From positions 22,690,379-22,754,378 of the forward strand of contig ML680053.1 in assembly GCA_007922225.1 (NCBI GenBank): a DNA stretch of 64,000 nt, written 5' to 3'. The position numbers and the translations under genes are program-made. Shown in pieces: positions 34,691 to 46,089 of this stretch. Position 1 is the first letter of the stretch; each line of letters begins with the position of its first letter. The notes beneath the pieces are model-generated. The model was given only the letters and a program-made list of their open reading frames with translations, ran no database searches and was not told the DNA's origin. Origin of the DNA: Emydura subglobosa (Eukaryota; Chordata; Testudines; Chelidae).

Positions 34691-37156
34691 TGCCTGCCAG
34701 TTTACCTGATTCTCATGGGAGACTTCAATCACCCTGACATCTGCTGGGAGAGCAATACAGCAGAGCACAAACAATCCAGGAAGTTTTTGGAGAGTGTTGC
34801 AGACAATTTCCTGGTGCAAGTGCTGGAGCAACCAACTAGGGGCCGTGCTTTTCTTGACCTGCTGCTCACAAACAGGGAAGATTTGGTAGGGGAAGTAGAA
34901 GTGGGTGGCAACCTAGGCAGCAGTGACCATGAGATGGTCGAGTTCAGGATCCTGACGAAAGGAAGGAAGGAGAGCAGCAGGATACGGACCATGGACTTCA
35001 GAAAAGCGGACTTTGACTCCCTCAGGGAACTGATGAGCAGGATTCCCTGGGAGGCTAATATGAGGGGGAAAGGAACCCAAGAGAGCTGGCTGTTTTTTAA
35101 AGAGACCTTATTGAGGGCACAAGAGCAAACCATCCCGATGTGCGGAAAGAATAGCAAATATGGTAGGCGGCCAGCTTGGCTTAACAAAGATGTCCTTGGC
35201 GAACTTAAACGCAAAAAAGAAGCTTACAAGAAGTGGAAGCTTGGTCAGGTGACTAGGGAGGATTATATAAACACTGCTCGAACGTGCAGGAATGAAATCA
35301 GGAAGGCCAAAGCGCAATTGGAGTTGCAGCTAGCGAGGGACGTGAAGGGGAACAAGAAGGGTTTCTACAGGCATGTTGCCAACAAGAGGAAGATTCGGGA
35401 AAGAGTGGGCCCCTTAAAGAATGAGGGGGGCGACCTAGTGACGGAGGATGTGGAGAAAGCTGAGGTACTCAATGCCTTTTTTGCCTCTGTCTTCACAGAC
35501 AAGATCAGCTCCCAGACTGCTGTACTGGGTGGCACAGAATGGGAAGGAGGCAAACATCCCACAGTGCTGAAGGAATGAGTCCAAGACTATTTAGAAGGCT
35601 TGGACATACACAAGTCCATGGGGCCGGATGCAATGCACCCGAGGGTGCTGAGGGAGTTGGCTGAGGTGATTTCAGAGCCATTGGCTATTATCTTTGAAAG
35701 CTCGTGGCAACAGGGGGAGGTCCCTGAGGACTGGAAAAAAGCAAATATAGTGCCCATCTTCAAAAAAGGGAGGAAAGAGGATCCAGGGAACTACAGACCG
35801 GTCAGCCTCACCTCAATCCCTGGAAAAATCATGGAGCAGGTCCTTAAGGAATCCATTTTAAGGCACTTGGAGGAGAGGAAGGTGATCAGGAACAGTCAAC
35901 ACGGATTCACCAAGGGAAAGTCATGCCTGACCAACCTGATTGCTTTCTATGATGAGGTGACTGGCTCTGTGGATGTAGGGAAGGCGGTGGATGTGATATA
36001 CCTTGACTTTAGCAAAGCTTTTGATACTGTCTCTCACAGTATTCTTATCAGCAAGTTAAAGAAGTATGGGTTGGATGAATGGACTATAAAATGGATAGAG
36101 AACTGGCTAGAGCATAGGGCTCAACGTGTAGTGATCAATGGCTCCATGTCTAGCTGGCAACCGGTCACAAGTGGAGTTCCCCAGGGGTCTGTCCTGGGGC
36201 CGGTTTTGTTCAACATCTTCATTAATGATCTGGAGGATGGGGTAGATTGCACCCTCAGCAAGTTTGCGGACGACACTAAGCTGGGGGGAGTGGTAGATGC
36301 CCTGGAGGGTAGGGATAGGATACAGAGTGACCTAAACAAACTGGAGGATTGGGCCAAAAGAAATCTAATGAGGTTCAACAAGGACAAGTGCAGAGTCCTC
36401 CACTTAGGAAGGAAGAATCCCATGCACAGCTATAGACTGGGGACTGACGAGCTGGGCAGCAGCTCTGCAGAAAAGGACCTGGGGGTAACGGTGGATAAAA
36501 AGCTGGATATGAGTCAGCAGTGTGCCCTGGTTGTCAAGAAGGCTAATGGCATATTGGGCTGCATTAGGAGGGGCATTGCCAGCAGGTCACGGGAAGTGAT
36601 TATTCCCCTCTATTCGGCACTGGTGAGGCCGCATTTAGAATATTGTGTCCAGTTTTGGGCCCCCCACTACAAAAAGGATGTGGACAAGTTGGAGAGAGTG
36701 CAGCGGAGGGCAACCAAAATGATTAGGGGACTGGAGCACAGGACTTATGAGGAGAGGCTGAGGGAACTGGGCTTGTTTAGTCTGCAAAAGAGAAGAGTGA
36801 GGGGGGATTTGATAGCCGCCTTTAACTACCTGAAAGGGGGTTCCAGGGAGGATGGGGCTAGGCTGTTCTCGGTGGTGGCAGATGACAGAACAAGGAGCAA
36901 CGGTCTCAAGTTGCAGGGGGGGAGGTCTAGGTTGGACATTAGGAAAAAGTTTTTTACTAGGAGGGTGGTGAAGCATTGGAATGGGTTACCTAGGGAGGTG
37001 GTGGAATCTCCATCCTTACAGGTTTTTAAGCTGAGGCTTGACAAAGCCCTGGTTGGGATGATATAGCTGAGGTTAGTCCTGCTTTGAGCAGGGGGTTGGA
37101 CTAGATGACCTCCTGAGGTCCCTTCCAACTCTATGATTCTATGATTCTATGATTCT
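34691..37156 (+). mobile_element. Young CR1 LINE with nearly open ORF2
   Basis: A 2.47-kb CR1, 5'-truncated within the endonuclease domain and ending in (ATTCTATG)n at 37130-37156. One reading frame runs from the start to a natural stop at 37066, broken only by a TGA at 35576-35578. Visible landmarks are LILMGDFNHPDICWE (34.71 kb) and GSSDHEMVEF (34.92 kb) of the endonuclease; then [30 protein letters not shown] (36.0 kb), [20 protein letters not shown] and the catalytic FADD (36263-36274) of the reverse transcriptase; and the C-terminal [12 protein letters not shown] block. ORF1, the promoter and most of the endonuclease are absent, so it cannot be autonomous. Confidence 0.97.
34715..37066 (+). 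pseudogene. CR1 ORF2 (endonuclease end plus reverse transcriptase), one stop
   Basis: The first part (34715-35578, 287 codons) covers the end of the AP endonuclease domain and the linker. The second part (35600-37066, 488 codons) covers the whole reverse transcriptase and C-terminal region. Both lie in the same phase, and the interval 35579-35599 is also open, so a single TGA is the only lesion. The protein would copy CR1 RNA at a nicked target. Without its N-terminus and its own promoter this copy is a pseudogene. It is the best preserved coding sequence of any repeat in the window. Confidence 0.93.
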
Positions 37157-37166
37157 AGACAAGCCC

Positions 37167-38007
37167 TCTGTTTTAGTGGATTCTGATCTTAGTTTTTTAT
37201 TGCCTGAATCACAGGTAGTTGGGCCAAAACTAATAATACACACAAAGGAGTGGGTTCAAGTTTTTCCATCACTTATTGTTTGGTCTAAAGAGATCTGACA
37301 TAACATTTTTTGCCCTTTTGTGCATCTAAAGAAGGAAGTTTTGAGAACTACTGTAGTAAGTGTTGAGTCATTCAAAGTCATAAGTCTTATTGAATTGAAA
37401 TCTATTCTGTGATCAAGAAGCAGTAATAAAAGATCAGACAAAAAATAGCAGAAAAGTGCAACAACGTTTCACCCAATAAGCCAATGACATTATTGAAGCA
37501 AAAGTCCACAACCTGTATTCACCCTTTTCATCTTAATTTCACATGCTTAATTAGATCACCACCATTTTCAAACGCGCATTGTCACACCAAGGTCAGTGTG
37601 AGAACATCATTTATAACAACATGCTTAGAAAATTCTTAAGGCATTGAGCTCAGCAACTTTGAAATCATCAGTATGTCTTTGATATAGAGATGACATATTT
37701 GTCTGCTGGAAGTGTGGGTAAGCGGTACTGGAGACTCTTTAAACATCAGAACAGCAGATTTATTTTTTGTCGTTGTTGCTGTTTAATGCAGGGAAAAAAA
37801 GAAAATGAATCTTTTCATTTGTAGATGTTTTGGTTACCTGTAAAGAAGATTGCTGTTAAGGATGGCATATTCCCCATAAGAAAATTCAGAAAACATATGA
37901 CTACCAAATTATTTCCACCCTCATTTCATAACATAAGACAAGCTTCACTGAGATAGTGATTCAGAGCCAAGATATGACAAAGAATAAGTAAATCTAAAGA
38001 GACAGAG
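37167..38007. other. Intronic sequence, nothing recognised
   Basis: AT-rich DNA without recognisable genes or repeats. Confidence 0.45.
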
Positions 38008-38110
38008 ATGAATTCTGCTCTCAGTTTCAATGGAATAAATCTGGAGGAACACCACTGAAGTCAATTGTTATGAGGCTTATGTTGGTGTAACAGAGAGCAG
38101 AATTTGGCTC
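38008..38110. repeat. Short palindromic element, dispersed family A
   Basis: GATGAATTCTGCTCTCAGTT and, inverted, AACAGAGAGCAGAATTTGGC form the ends; ACCACTGAAGTCAATTG is the centre. A clear member of the family. Confidence 0.55.
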
Positions 38111-38470
38111 CATCTCTTTAAGTGTACAGAATTAAATCTAGGTGGGTGGTGTAATTTGGATGAGGTTAGAGCTCTGAAGGACTGTATGGCAGAGGGAATC
38201 AGGCTAGATCCCCTCCATTTTTATTTACTGACATTATAATTTCATTATAATTTTATAATTGTTGAAATTGTCTAAAAAGTATATAAAGTAAATTCCACTT
38301 TTCCTGATCTTTACTCTTGACTTTCTCTCTCACATTTGATGGAAGTGGCACACAGTTGAAGAGATTTTTGACATTTTCATCTCTCTTTATAACTACCTTA
38401 AAACATCTTGAATTTTAATAAAGCAGCCTGTACAGATAAATTGATTAAAGTTAAACAATTTTGAATATAC
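38111..38470. other. Intronic sequence, nothing recognised
   Basis: AT-rich spacer before the next CR1. Confidence 0.45.
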
Positions 38471-40190
38471 ATAGAATCATAGAAATGTAGGACTAAAAGG
38501 GACCTCAGTAGGTAATTAGTCCAGTCCCCTGCACTGAGGCAGGACTAAATATTATCTACACCATCCCCGACAGGTGTTTGTTTAACCTGTTCTTAAAATC
38601 TTCCAATGAAGGATATTCCACATCCTCTCTGGGTAATTTGTTCCAGTGCTTAACTACACTTACAACTTGGCAAGTTTTTCTTAATGTCTAATCTAAATCT
38701 CCCTTACTGCAATTTAAACCATTACTTCTTGTCTTGTCCTCAGTGGATAAGGAGAACAATTGATCACCCTCTTTACAGCAACCTTTTACGTGTTTGAAGG
38801 CTGTTATCATAGCCTCCTTCAGTTTTCTCTTCTCCAGACAAAACAAACCCAGTTTTTTCAATCTTTACTTGTAGGTCAGGTTTTCTAGACCTTTAATCAT
38901 TTTTGTTGCTCTCCTCTGGATTTCTCTAATTTATCCACATCCCCCCTGAAGTGTGATGCCTAGAACTGGACACAGTACTCCAGCTGAGGCCTTATCAGTG
39001 CTGAGTAGAGTGGAAGAATTATTTCTCATGTCTTGTTGACACCTTGACTCCTGTAAATACATCCCAGAATAATGTTTTGCCTTTTTTGCAATAGTATTAC
39101 ATTGTTGACTCATATTTAGTCTGTGATCTGGTATAGCCCCAGATCCTTTACCGCGGTACTCCTTCCTAGGCAATCATTTCCTATTTTGTATTTGCACAAA
39201 TGATTGTTCCTTCCTAAGTATAGTACTTAGCATTTATCCTTATTGAATTTCATACTATTTTTTTCACACCATTTCTTTAGTTTAAAATAATTTTGAATTC
39301 TAATCCTGTCCTCCAAAGCACTTGCAACCCCTCCCAGTTTGGTATCATCTCCAAATGTTATAAGTGTACTCCCTATGCCATTGTCCAAATCATTTATGAT
39401 TATGTTAAATTGAACCGGACCCAGGATGGATCCTTGTGGAACTCCACTTGATACTCCCTGTCAGCTTGACTCTGAGCCATTGATAACTACTGTCTGAGTA
39501 CAGTTTTTCAGCCAGTTGTGCAATTACTTTATAGTAGATTCATCTATGCTATATTTCCCTCATTTGGTAAAGAAAAGGTCATGTGAAACAGTATCAAAAA
39601 CTTTAGTAAAGATAAGATACTACTGTTTTGCCCCCCCCCCCCCACAAGGCTTGTTACCGTGTCAAACAATGACATTAGATTGGTTTGACATGGTTTGTTC
39701 TTGACAAATCCACGCTGACTCTTACTTATCTTCTATGTACTTGCAAATTGACTCTTTGAGTATTTGCTCCACTGTCTTTCTGGGTACAGAGTTAAGATGA
39801 CTGGTCTATAATTCCCTGGGTTGTCCTTATTTCCCTATTTATAGATAGGTACTATATTTGTTCTTTTCCTCTGAGATCTCTCCTGTCCTCCATGAGTTCT
39901 CAAAGATAATTGCTAATGGCTCAGAGATCTCTTCAGCTAGTTTCTTAAGTATTCTAGGGTATATTTTGTCATGTCCTGCTGACCTTGAAAACATCTAACT
40001 TGTCAAAGTAATTCTTGGTGTGTTCTTTCCCTATTTTAGCTCACATTCTACTCCATTTACACAGATGTACACTATGTTAGTCGTCTGATTACTGCTAACT
40101 GTTTTGGTGAAAAATTAAACAAAAAAGGAATGTAACACTTTGACCATTTCTGTGTTTTCTATTATTTTCTTTCCCTCCTCAATGAGTAAG
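38471..40190 (-). mobile_element. Long old CR1 LINE, antisense
   Basis: The tail at the left (ATAGAATCATAGAAATGTAG, AATTAGTCCAGTCCCCTGCA) is followed by about 1.7 kb in the order of CR1 ORF2 read backwards: the VDKKL/LDMSQQC region (minus frame 38931-39173), the GVPQGS-region equivalent near 39425, the VSLTS/NYRP equivalent near 39805 and the IVPIFK equivalent near 39850. All frames are broken. A run of 13 C interrupts it at 39631-39643. It is a counterpart of the copy at 31.99 kb. Confidence 0.88.
39631..39643. repeat. Poly(C) run, 13 bases
   Basis: Uninterrupted C13 within the antisense CR1; may be length-variable or a sequencing-sensitive site. Confidence 0.9.
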
Positions 40191-41640
40191 TGTCTTTTTT
40201 TGCTCAGGATGAGGCTTGATACGGAATGAGCCAGTTCAAATCTGGCCCAAATCATCAGAGACTCAGCATTACCATCATCTGGCTCTTTATTGGCTTGTTT
40301 GAAATAAGTTTGAGGTTTCACTCCTATTCCTGGTCTGGTCAGTTCAAAGCATCCTCTTATGACATGCTTCATGTTAATCTCAGCAAGGAAACAAGAAATG
40401 AATGAATATGAAAACTAAATTACTTTCTCACATCATATAGACTGGGAGCTATATTCTCTGCTGGCTAAAGGGGTGCAGTTCCATTGAATTCAGTGGCAAT
40501 ATTTCTGCTTATGCAGCAGTGAATTTGGTCTGGCACACCTCCAACCCCATACTAAGCTTTCATGAACTCTGAGGCCTGCACAGGTTCATGAATCAGGGAG
40601 GAGGGAAGGGAGGGAGAGACTGCACAAGTATCTTTTCCCCACCCTCCAACATTTGTGCATTTCACAGGGACAAGCCACAGAATTGTTGGACAGAACAGAC
40701 TTGGTTCAAGAGTTTGTGTTGCCAGCAGCACAATTTTCCTCAGAAGAGTTGTATTGGGATAAGACCATAACCCCACTACTCTACTCCACCAGCCAGAAGG
40801 TTCGACAGGCCATAGAGTGCATATTACTTTATCTGTGAGTGGCGGAATTGTCAATGCAGAATGTTAGTCAGCCTGTCATTCAAAATTCCACATGGGAGAT
40901 GGAGTTTTGTTGTAGTGTATCGCCTCTTCAATCCACAGTGGTATGAACTGTGGCTTTAAATAGCATCTGTAGGTTACCTCAGACTCCTATAAGCTTTTAT
41001 ATAGATATGAGGCTAATATTGCCTTCGTTAGGAATTAATATCAACAGGTGGAACGCATCTTCAGAGGAGAGGGAGAAGGAAGACAGACCTGTGAAGAAGT
41101 GGGACACATCTTGGGGGAGTAGAAAAGGCTCCAAAAGAGATCTCAAAGGGGGAAAGATTGAGGGGAGCACGTGAGTTCAAAAGGAATGGCACATTACAGA
41201 TGGATAAGTAAATGCATCACAGGTGGTCTTTCAGTCCACATACATAATGTACCACAATGTCTAGAAATACACCTGTACTGTTTACACAAATAACTTGCAT
41301 TCAATAATATCCTCTCAGGCATATTGAACAGAATTCCCTCCCCTTCTGCTCAACCCCAAATCTGAAATAAAGGACGCACAATTATTTTGCTCACGTGTTT
41401 CTTTCATACTCTCAAATACTGCAGTTAAGTCGTTGATCTTAGATCCACTTGGTAGATATAATGATAGAATTTGAATCTGAGACATCGTCCCTGGCATTAA
41501 GCATTGCCAAGTCTTCTTGAGGGATTAGAAGCTAAAACCATAAATTCACGTCAGAATTTATGGATCCAACTCCATCAAGGAAACTTTGTTTGCCTCAAGG
41601 ATCTGCCAGGGACAATGTGTCAGATTCAGCAGAGACTATT
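40191..41640. other. Intronic sequence with one family-A-like unit
   Basis: 40441-40535 (CTGGGAGCTATATTCTCTGC, TTCCATTGAATTCAGTGGCA, GTGAATTTGGTCTGGCA) resembles family A. The minus frame at 40115-40372 partly overlaps the CR1 and is not a gene. Nothing else recognised. Confidence 0.4.
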
Positions 41641-41700
41641 AGCTAAATTCTGCTCACAATTACACTGAAGGGGCTGAACCAATGTAACTGGTGAGAATAA
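41641..41700. repeat. Short palindromic element, dispersed family A
   Basis: TAAATTCTGCTCACAATTAC with AATGTAACTGGTGAGAAT as its inverted partner. Confidence 0.45.
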
Positions 41701-42201
41701 TCATAGGTTTAACATGCCAATATTTTTCATTGCTCTAATTTAGATAAATAGCATTGCTATTTCAAATAGCTAATTCTAATAACTTCAGAACACTGAGATT
41801 TATTGAATCTGGCATTTACATGTAACTGAGTTGTTACCTGCATACCTTCCACATCTATTTAAATTAGAAATTAGTCAACTGTAACTGTTTACTGTAATTC
41901 AAAAAGTAGCTAAAAATACAGTAAGAAAGCCATTTACTTGAAAAACAGAACAACTGACTGTAGCTTTCTTCTATACCTGGCCCAATGTGTCTAATGTTAT
42001 TTCTACATCCCAGACGTTACATCCTTTATGCTGTGAGAGATGCATTTTACCACCCTTTGATCCTAAATAAGGTGCTGGGATATCTAGATCAATGTGAGAA
42101 ATGTATGAAATAAACTCTCTACAAAGCAGGAAATACTACAGGAGAATTGGTGGTGTGATTTATTGACTGGACACAAGCTGCTGTTTGTTTAATAATCTTT
42201 G
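41701..42201. other. Intronic sequence, nothing recognised
   Basis: AT-rich; no repeat family or gene seen. Confidence 0.45.
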
Positions 42202-42340
42202 GATCAGAGTCTGCTCTTAGTAACACTGGAGTATATCTGAACTAACTCCATTGTACACACCAGTGTAAATCTGGAATAACACTGTTGGCTTCAGTGTTGT
42301 GACTCTAGAGTTAGACCAGTGTAATTATGAGCTTCTCTTC
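42202..42340. repeat. Short palindromic element, dispersed family A
   Basis: CAGAGTCTGCTCTTAGTAAC, ACACCAGTGTAAATCTGGAA and TAGACCAGTGTAATTATGAG; possibly two overlapping units. Confidence 0.45.
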
Positions 42341-44219
42341 TATGTTTCAGGCTATTCTAGGCTATCACTAAGCTTAGATCAGTAACAGAGCTACAGGCTG
42401 TTGATAGATACAACATCCAGCACTGCAGACGTCCAAAGAGGACTTGAAAAGAATCAAACAAGAAAGCCAGCCACACATCCAAATGTGTATGCTTTAGAAA
42501 TTTATTTCAGTGTGGACATGTGAATCCTGCAGCTGCTGTACATAGTCTTTTATGTGGTCACAGGTGTTGGCTTCAATACTGGAGCACAGAGTGGTGGAAG
42601 ACAAAGGCAAGCATAGTAGAGACTGCCAAGAACTAGAGGGAGAGCCAAGTTAATGCTGAATGTAAAATAAATAGTTGTGCCAATGTATTTCTAAAGGCAT
42701 TTTTGTTTAGAAAAATTAACTTGTCTCTTGAGAAGCATTATCTATATAGGGACAAATGTTCAAAGTTATTATAAGGTACAATGTAGGCGATTTTTTAAAA
42801 CAAGAGTGCCTAGAAAAGCACGAGCACTTAAACTCAAAACTTACTAATTTTATGTACTTTTTAATGAGCTCACCTTCACATATCTTGTGCAGAGTGTGTC
42901 AACCAAATTTATTCCTGGTGTAACTCCAATGACTTCTCTGGAATTACAGCAGGAATTAATGTGGATCATCTCAATTTGCTTGAACAGAGGTATGTTTAAG
43001 TCATGCCCCTCAGTAATTATGGTTGGTTCATAATTTCTATTTGTATCTATACACATATATTTTATTTGCTCTGTTCCATTGAAAAAGAAATTCCATGCTT
43101 AGATACATTTAAAGTGTGGTAGTTAAGCAGTTACCACAGCACTACAGATGCTACTTCTGCCTCTGTGTAGGGAACTTCCTGCCTTAGTATTTACAAATAA
43201 TGGCACTAACAGCTGCTTCTGCTCCACAACTACAATGAATGTTTGAGTGTTCTATTATTTTTCAACTGGAAGGAGAGTTACCAAGGGGTCTTTTGGTTAC
43301 AAATAAAAGCTCAAAATCCCTCTTTTGTAGTGCTACCTTTGTGGCTTTTAATATTAATGCACACCTGGACACTGCAGGAAGTCTCTTTCTGGGCAAAGGG
43401 CCTACATTTTCTTCTAACACCGCTTGGATTTTGAATGGCAAGCAAAGCATTAATTGTGAGTTGATGGCTCTTAAGTATACAGAATAGCAGTGTGGCACCA
43501 AAGAGAAGCGATGTGAAGGGAACTTGTATGCAGTGTTAGCAGTAGTATATGGCTAAATCAGTTGGGTAGTTGCTGGGTGATCTGGCCCTTTAAAGAAGGT
43601 TTCAAGGTCCTGCTTTGGCTCTGTTCCCAGTATAGCCGAGAACCAAGAACTATTTTGGAGTTTGTGGTCCAGAGGAACAACAAGGACTGGATAACTTATC
43701 TATGGAGGAGACTTTAGTAGGAGAAAAATTAATAGCAACATGATATATTCAAGAGCAGAACTTCAGTTTCCTAGGAGCATAGAAGTGTACATAGGAAGCA
43801 CAGTTTGGGTAAGAGAGCAGAGAGGTTATTGGTACATTCCCCACTCCTGCATCTCTGTGTGAAGATCTCTCAGAATCAGGCACTAAACAACTAGAGTCCA
43901 TTGCTGTAACCCCCACTCACATCAACCAGTATTTAATCACACAGCCCCTCGTTTTAAACTCAGTGGAACAACTGCATAAGAAAGTGCTACTCTGAGAGTA
44001 ACCATTGCGGAATTGGGCCCTTACAGGATATAAAGTCCATGAGTAAAAGCAGCTTTTAAAGAGCCATGTGTAGTGGATTAGGAGTATACAGAAGACGTTA
44101 CATTAGATTTTAAGTATTTGAGACAATATCTTGTAAAAATTGAATTGGAAAATCAATTCATATTGGCATTGAGAGGAATATTTTCATATAATATAGATTA
44201 AAAACTAACTAAAAGACTA
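42341..44219. other. Intronic sequence with one family-A-like unit
   Basis: 42901-42970 (AAATTTATTCCTGGTGTAAC, TGACTTCTCTGGAATTACAG) resembles family A. Two overlapping short + frames at 43239-43487 lack exon signals. Nothing else recognised. Confidence 0.4.
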
Positions 44220-44960
44220 AAAATAATGACAAATAGCTGTGTGTCAAGCGTTGGGGGACCTGTCTGTCTAGTAGGGGTGATTGTGGGATCAGTTTCTGAT
44301 GTCTTCATTAATGGTTTGCAGATGACGATAAAATGAGAAGGTTATCAATGCAAATCTCAATGAGGTCAAAGAACTTATACAAAGATTTGGGTTATGTCTA
44401 CATCAGACCTAGAAGGTGTAATTTCCAGCTTGGATAGCTGCAGTAGCGATGATCAAGCTAGTGCATTCAAAATAGAAGTGTACCCACGTCGGTGGGAAGT
44501 GCTAACTGCCCCAAGAACGACCCCTTCTGAAATATACTTGGGCAGCTAGCCCTTCCCAGTACACATGCCACACTTCTATTTTTAGTGCAGTAGCTCAATC
44601 AGAGCTACAATGGGTATGTCTGCTAAAGCTGGAACTTACATCTTCCAGCTCTGTATCCCTAGAGAGATTAGAAATGGTTAACAATATTCAGGTTGAAAAA
44701 ATGCAGGCTAATAGTCCGTGGAAAAAATATGCCAACACATATATATTCAATGGGAGTAAATGCAAAAGGAAATCTAGGTGTAATAAGGAACACAAGTTAG
44801 ACGTGAGTTTGTAGTGTGATATGGCAGCATAAGTAGCCAGTCCTATTGGCTACTGCATATTCAGTGGCATCACATCAAAAGAAAGTGATGTAATGGTTTC
44901 TGGAGTATACTATTCAAAAACATTATTGGATTTTGGACACAATGACTTAGGAGGAAATGT
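44220..44960 (+). mobile_element. Old CR1-like fragment, split by a MITE
   Basis: GATGTCTTCATTAATGGTTTG followed by GCAGATGACGATAAAATGAG recalls the INDL...FADDDK region of CR1-type reverse transcriptase. After the MITE at 44389-44660, broken frames continue with ASPIGYCIFSGITS- and SKTLLDFGHND-like pieces. The match is weak and the borders are uncertain. Confidence 0.4.
44389..44660. mobile_element. Small inverted-repeat transposon, TCTACA type
   Basis: Begins GGGTTATGTCTACATCAG. The right border is less clear and is placed at CTGTATCCCT. Internal inverted blocks surround AATAGAAGTGT (near 44470) and ACACTTCTATTT (near 44571). It interrupts the CR1-like fragment. Confidence 0.45.
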
Positions 44961-46089
44961 AAAGGAAGATAAGTATGTATATTTTAACCAAGAGGAATTA
45001 AACTGTGGACTTGTCCAAATGGACTTGGATTTTTGAAAGCCTTTGACAAGGTCCCTCACCAAAGGCTCTTAAGCAAAGTAGGCAATCATGGGATAAGAGG
45101 GAAGGTCCTCTCAGTGATCAGTAGCTAGTTAAAAGATCAAAGGACAAAGAACAAAGGATAGGAATAAATGGTCAGCTCTCAGAATGGAGAGAGGTAAATA
45201 GGGGTGTCTTGCAGGGATCTCTACTGGGACCAGTGCTGTTCAACATATACAGAAATGATCTGGAAAAAGGGGTAAACAGTGAGATGGCAAAATTTGCAGA
45301 TGATACAAAATTACTCAAGATAGATAAGCCCAAAGCAGACTGCGAAGAGTTACAAAGGGACCACACAAAACTGAGTGACTGGACAACAAAATATTCAATG
45401 TTGAATAAATGCAATTAATTAAATTCAATGTTGATAAATGCAAACTGGAAAACATAATCCAAACTATCCATACAAAATGATGAGATCTAATACCTATTAC
45501 CACTCAATGAAGATCTTGGAATCATCATGGATAGTTTTCTGAAAACATCTGTCTAATGTGCATCAGCAGTCAGAAAAGCTAACACAATGTTAGGCGCAAT
45601 TAGGAAAGGTATAGATAATAAGACGCAAAATCGTAACGCCACTATATAAATCCATGTTATGCCCACACCTGGAATACTGCAGTTCTGGTCACCCCATCTC
45701 AATAAAAGACATCTTAGAATGGAAAAAGTACAGAGAAGGGCAATAAAAATGATTAGGGGTATGGAACAATTTCCATATGAGGAGAGATTAAAATGACTGA
45801 GCCTTTTTAGCTTGGCAAAGAGATGACTAAGGGGGAGAATACCATAGAGATCTATGAAATCATGAATGGTGTGGAGAAAGTGAATAAGGAAGTATTATTT
45901 ACTCTTTCACATAATACAAGAATCAGGAGTCACCAAATGAAATTAACAGACAGGAAGTTTAAAACAAGCAAAAAGGACATATTTCTTCACACAATGCACA
46001 CTCAACCTGTGGAACTCATTGCAAGGGGATATTGTGAAGGTCAAAACTATAACAGGGTTCAAAAAGAATTAGATACGTTAATGGGATAG

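Larger units (their letters stand above)
34626..37166. mobile_element. MITE remnant hosting a CR1 insertion
   Basis: GGGCTTGTCTACATGGGG at the left (from 34626) is answered by AGACAAGCCC at the right (37157-37166), just beyond the CR1 tail. These are the inverted ends of a small TCTACAC-type DNA transposon. Only about 65 bp of the left and 10 bp of the right part remain, so some MITE sequence was lost at insertion. A target duplication was not found. Confidence 0.5.

Noticed and set aside
34729..35214. 161-residue minus-strand frame
   Set aside because: It is the complement of the CR1 ORF2 coding strand.
43239..43501. Overlapping frames on both strands as an exon
   Set aside because: No family resemblance, and overlapping open frames on both strands indicate chance.
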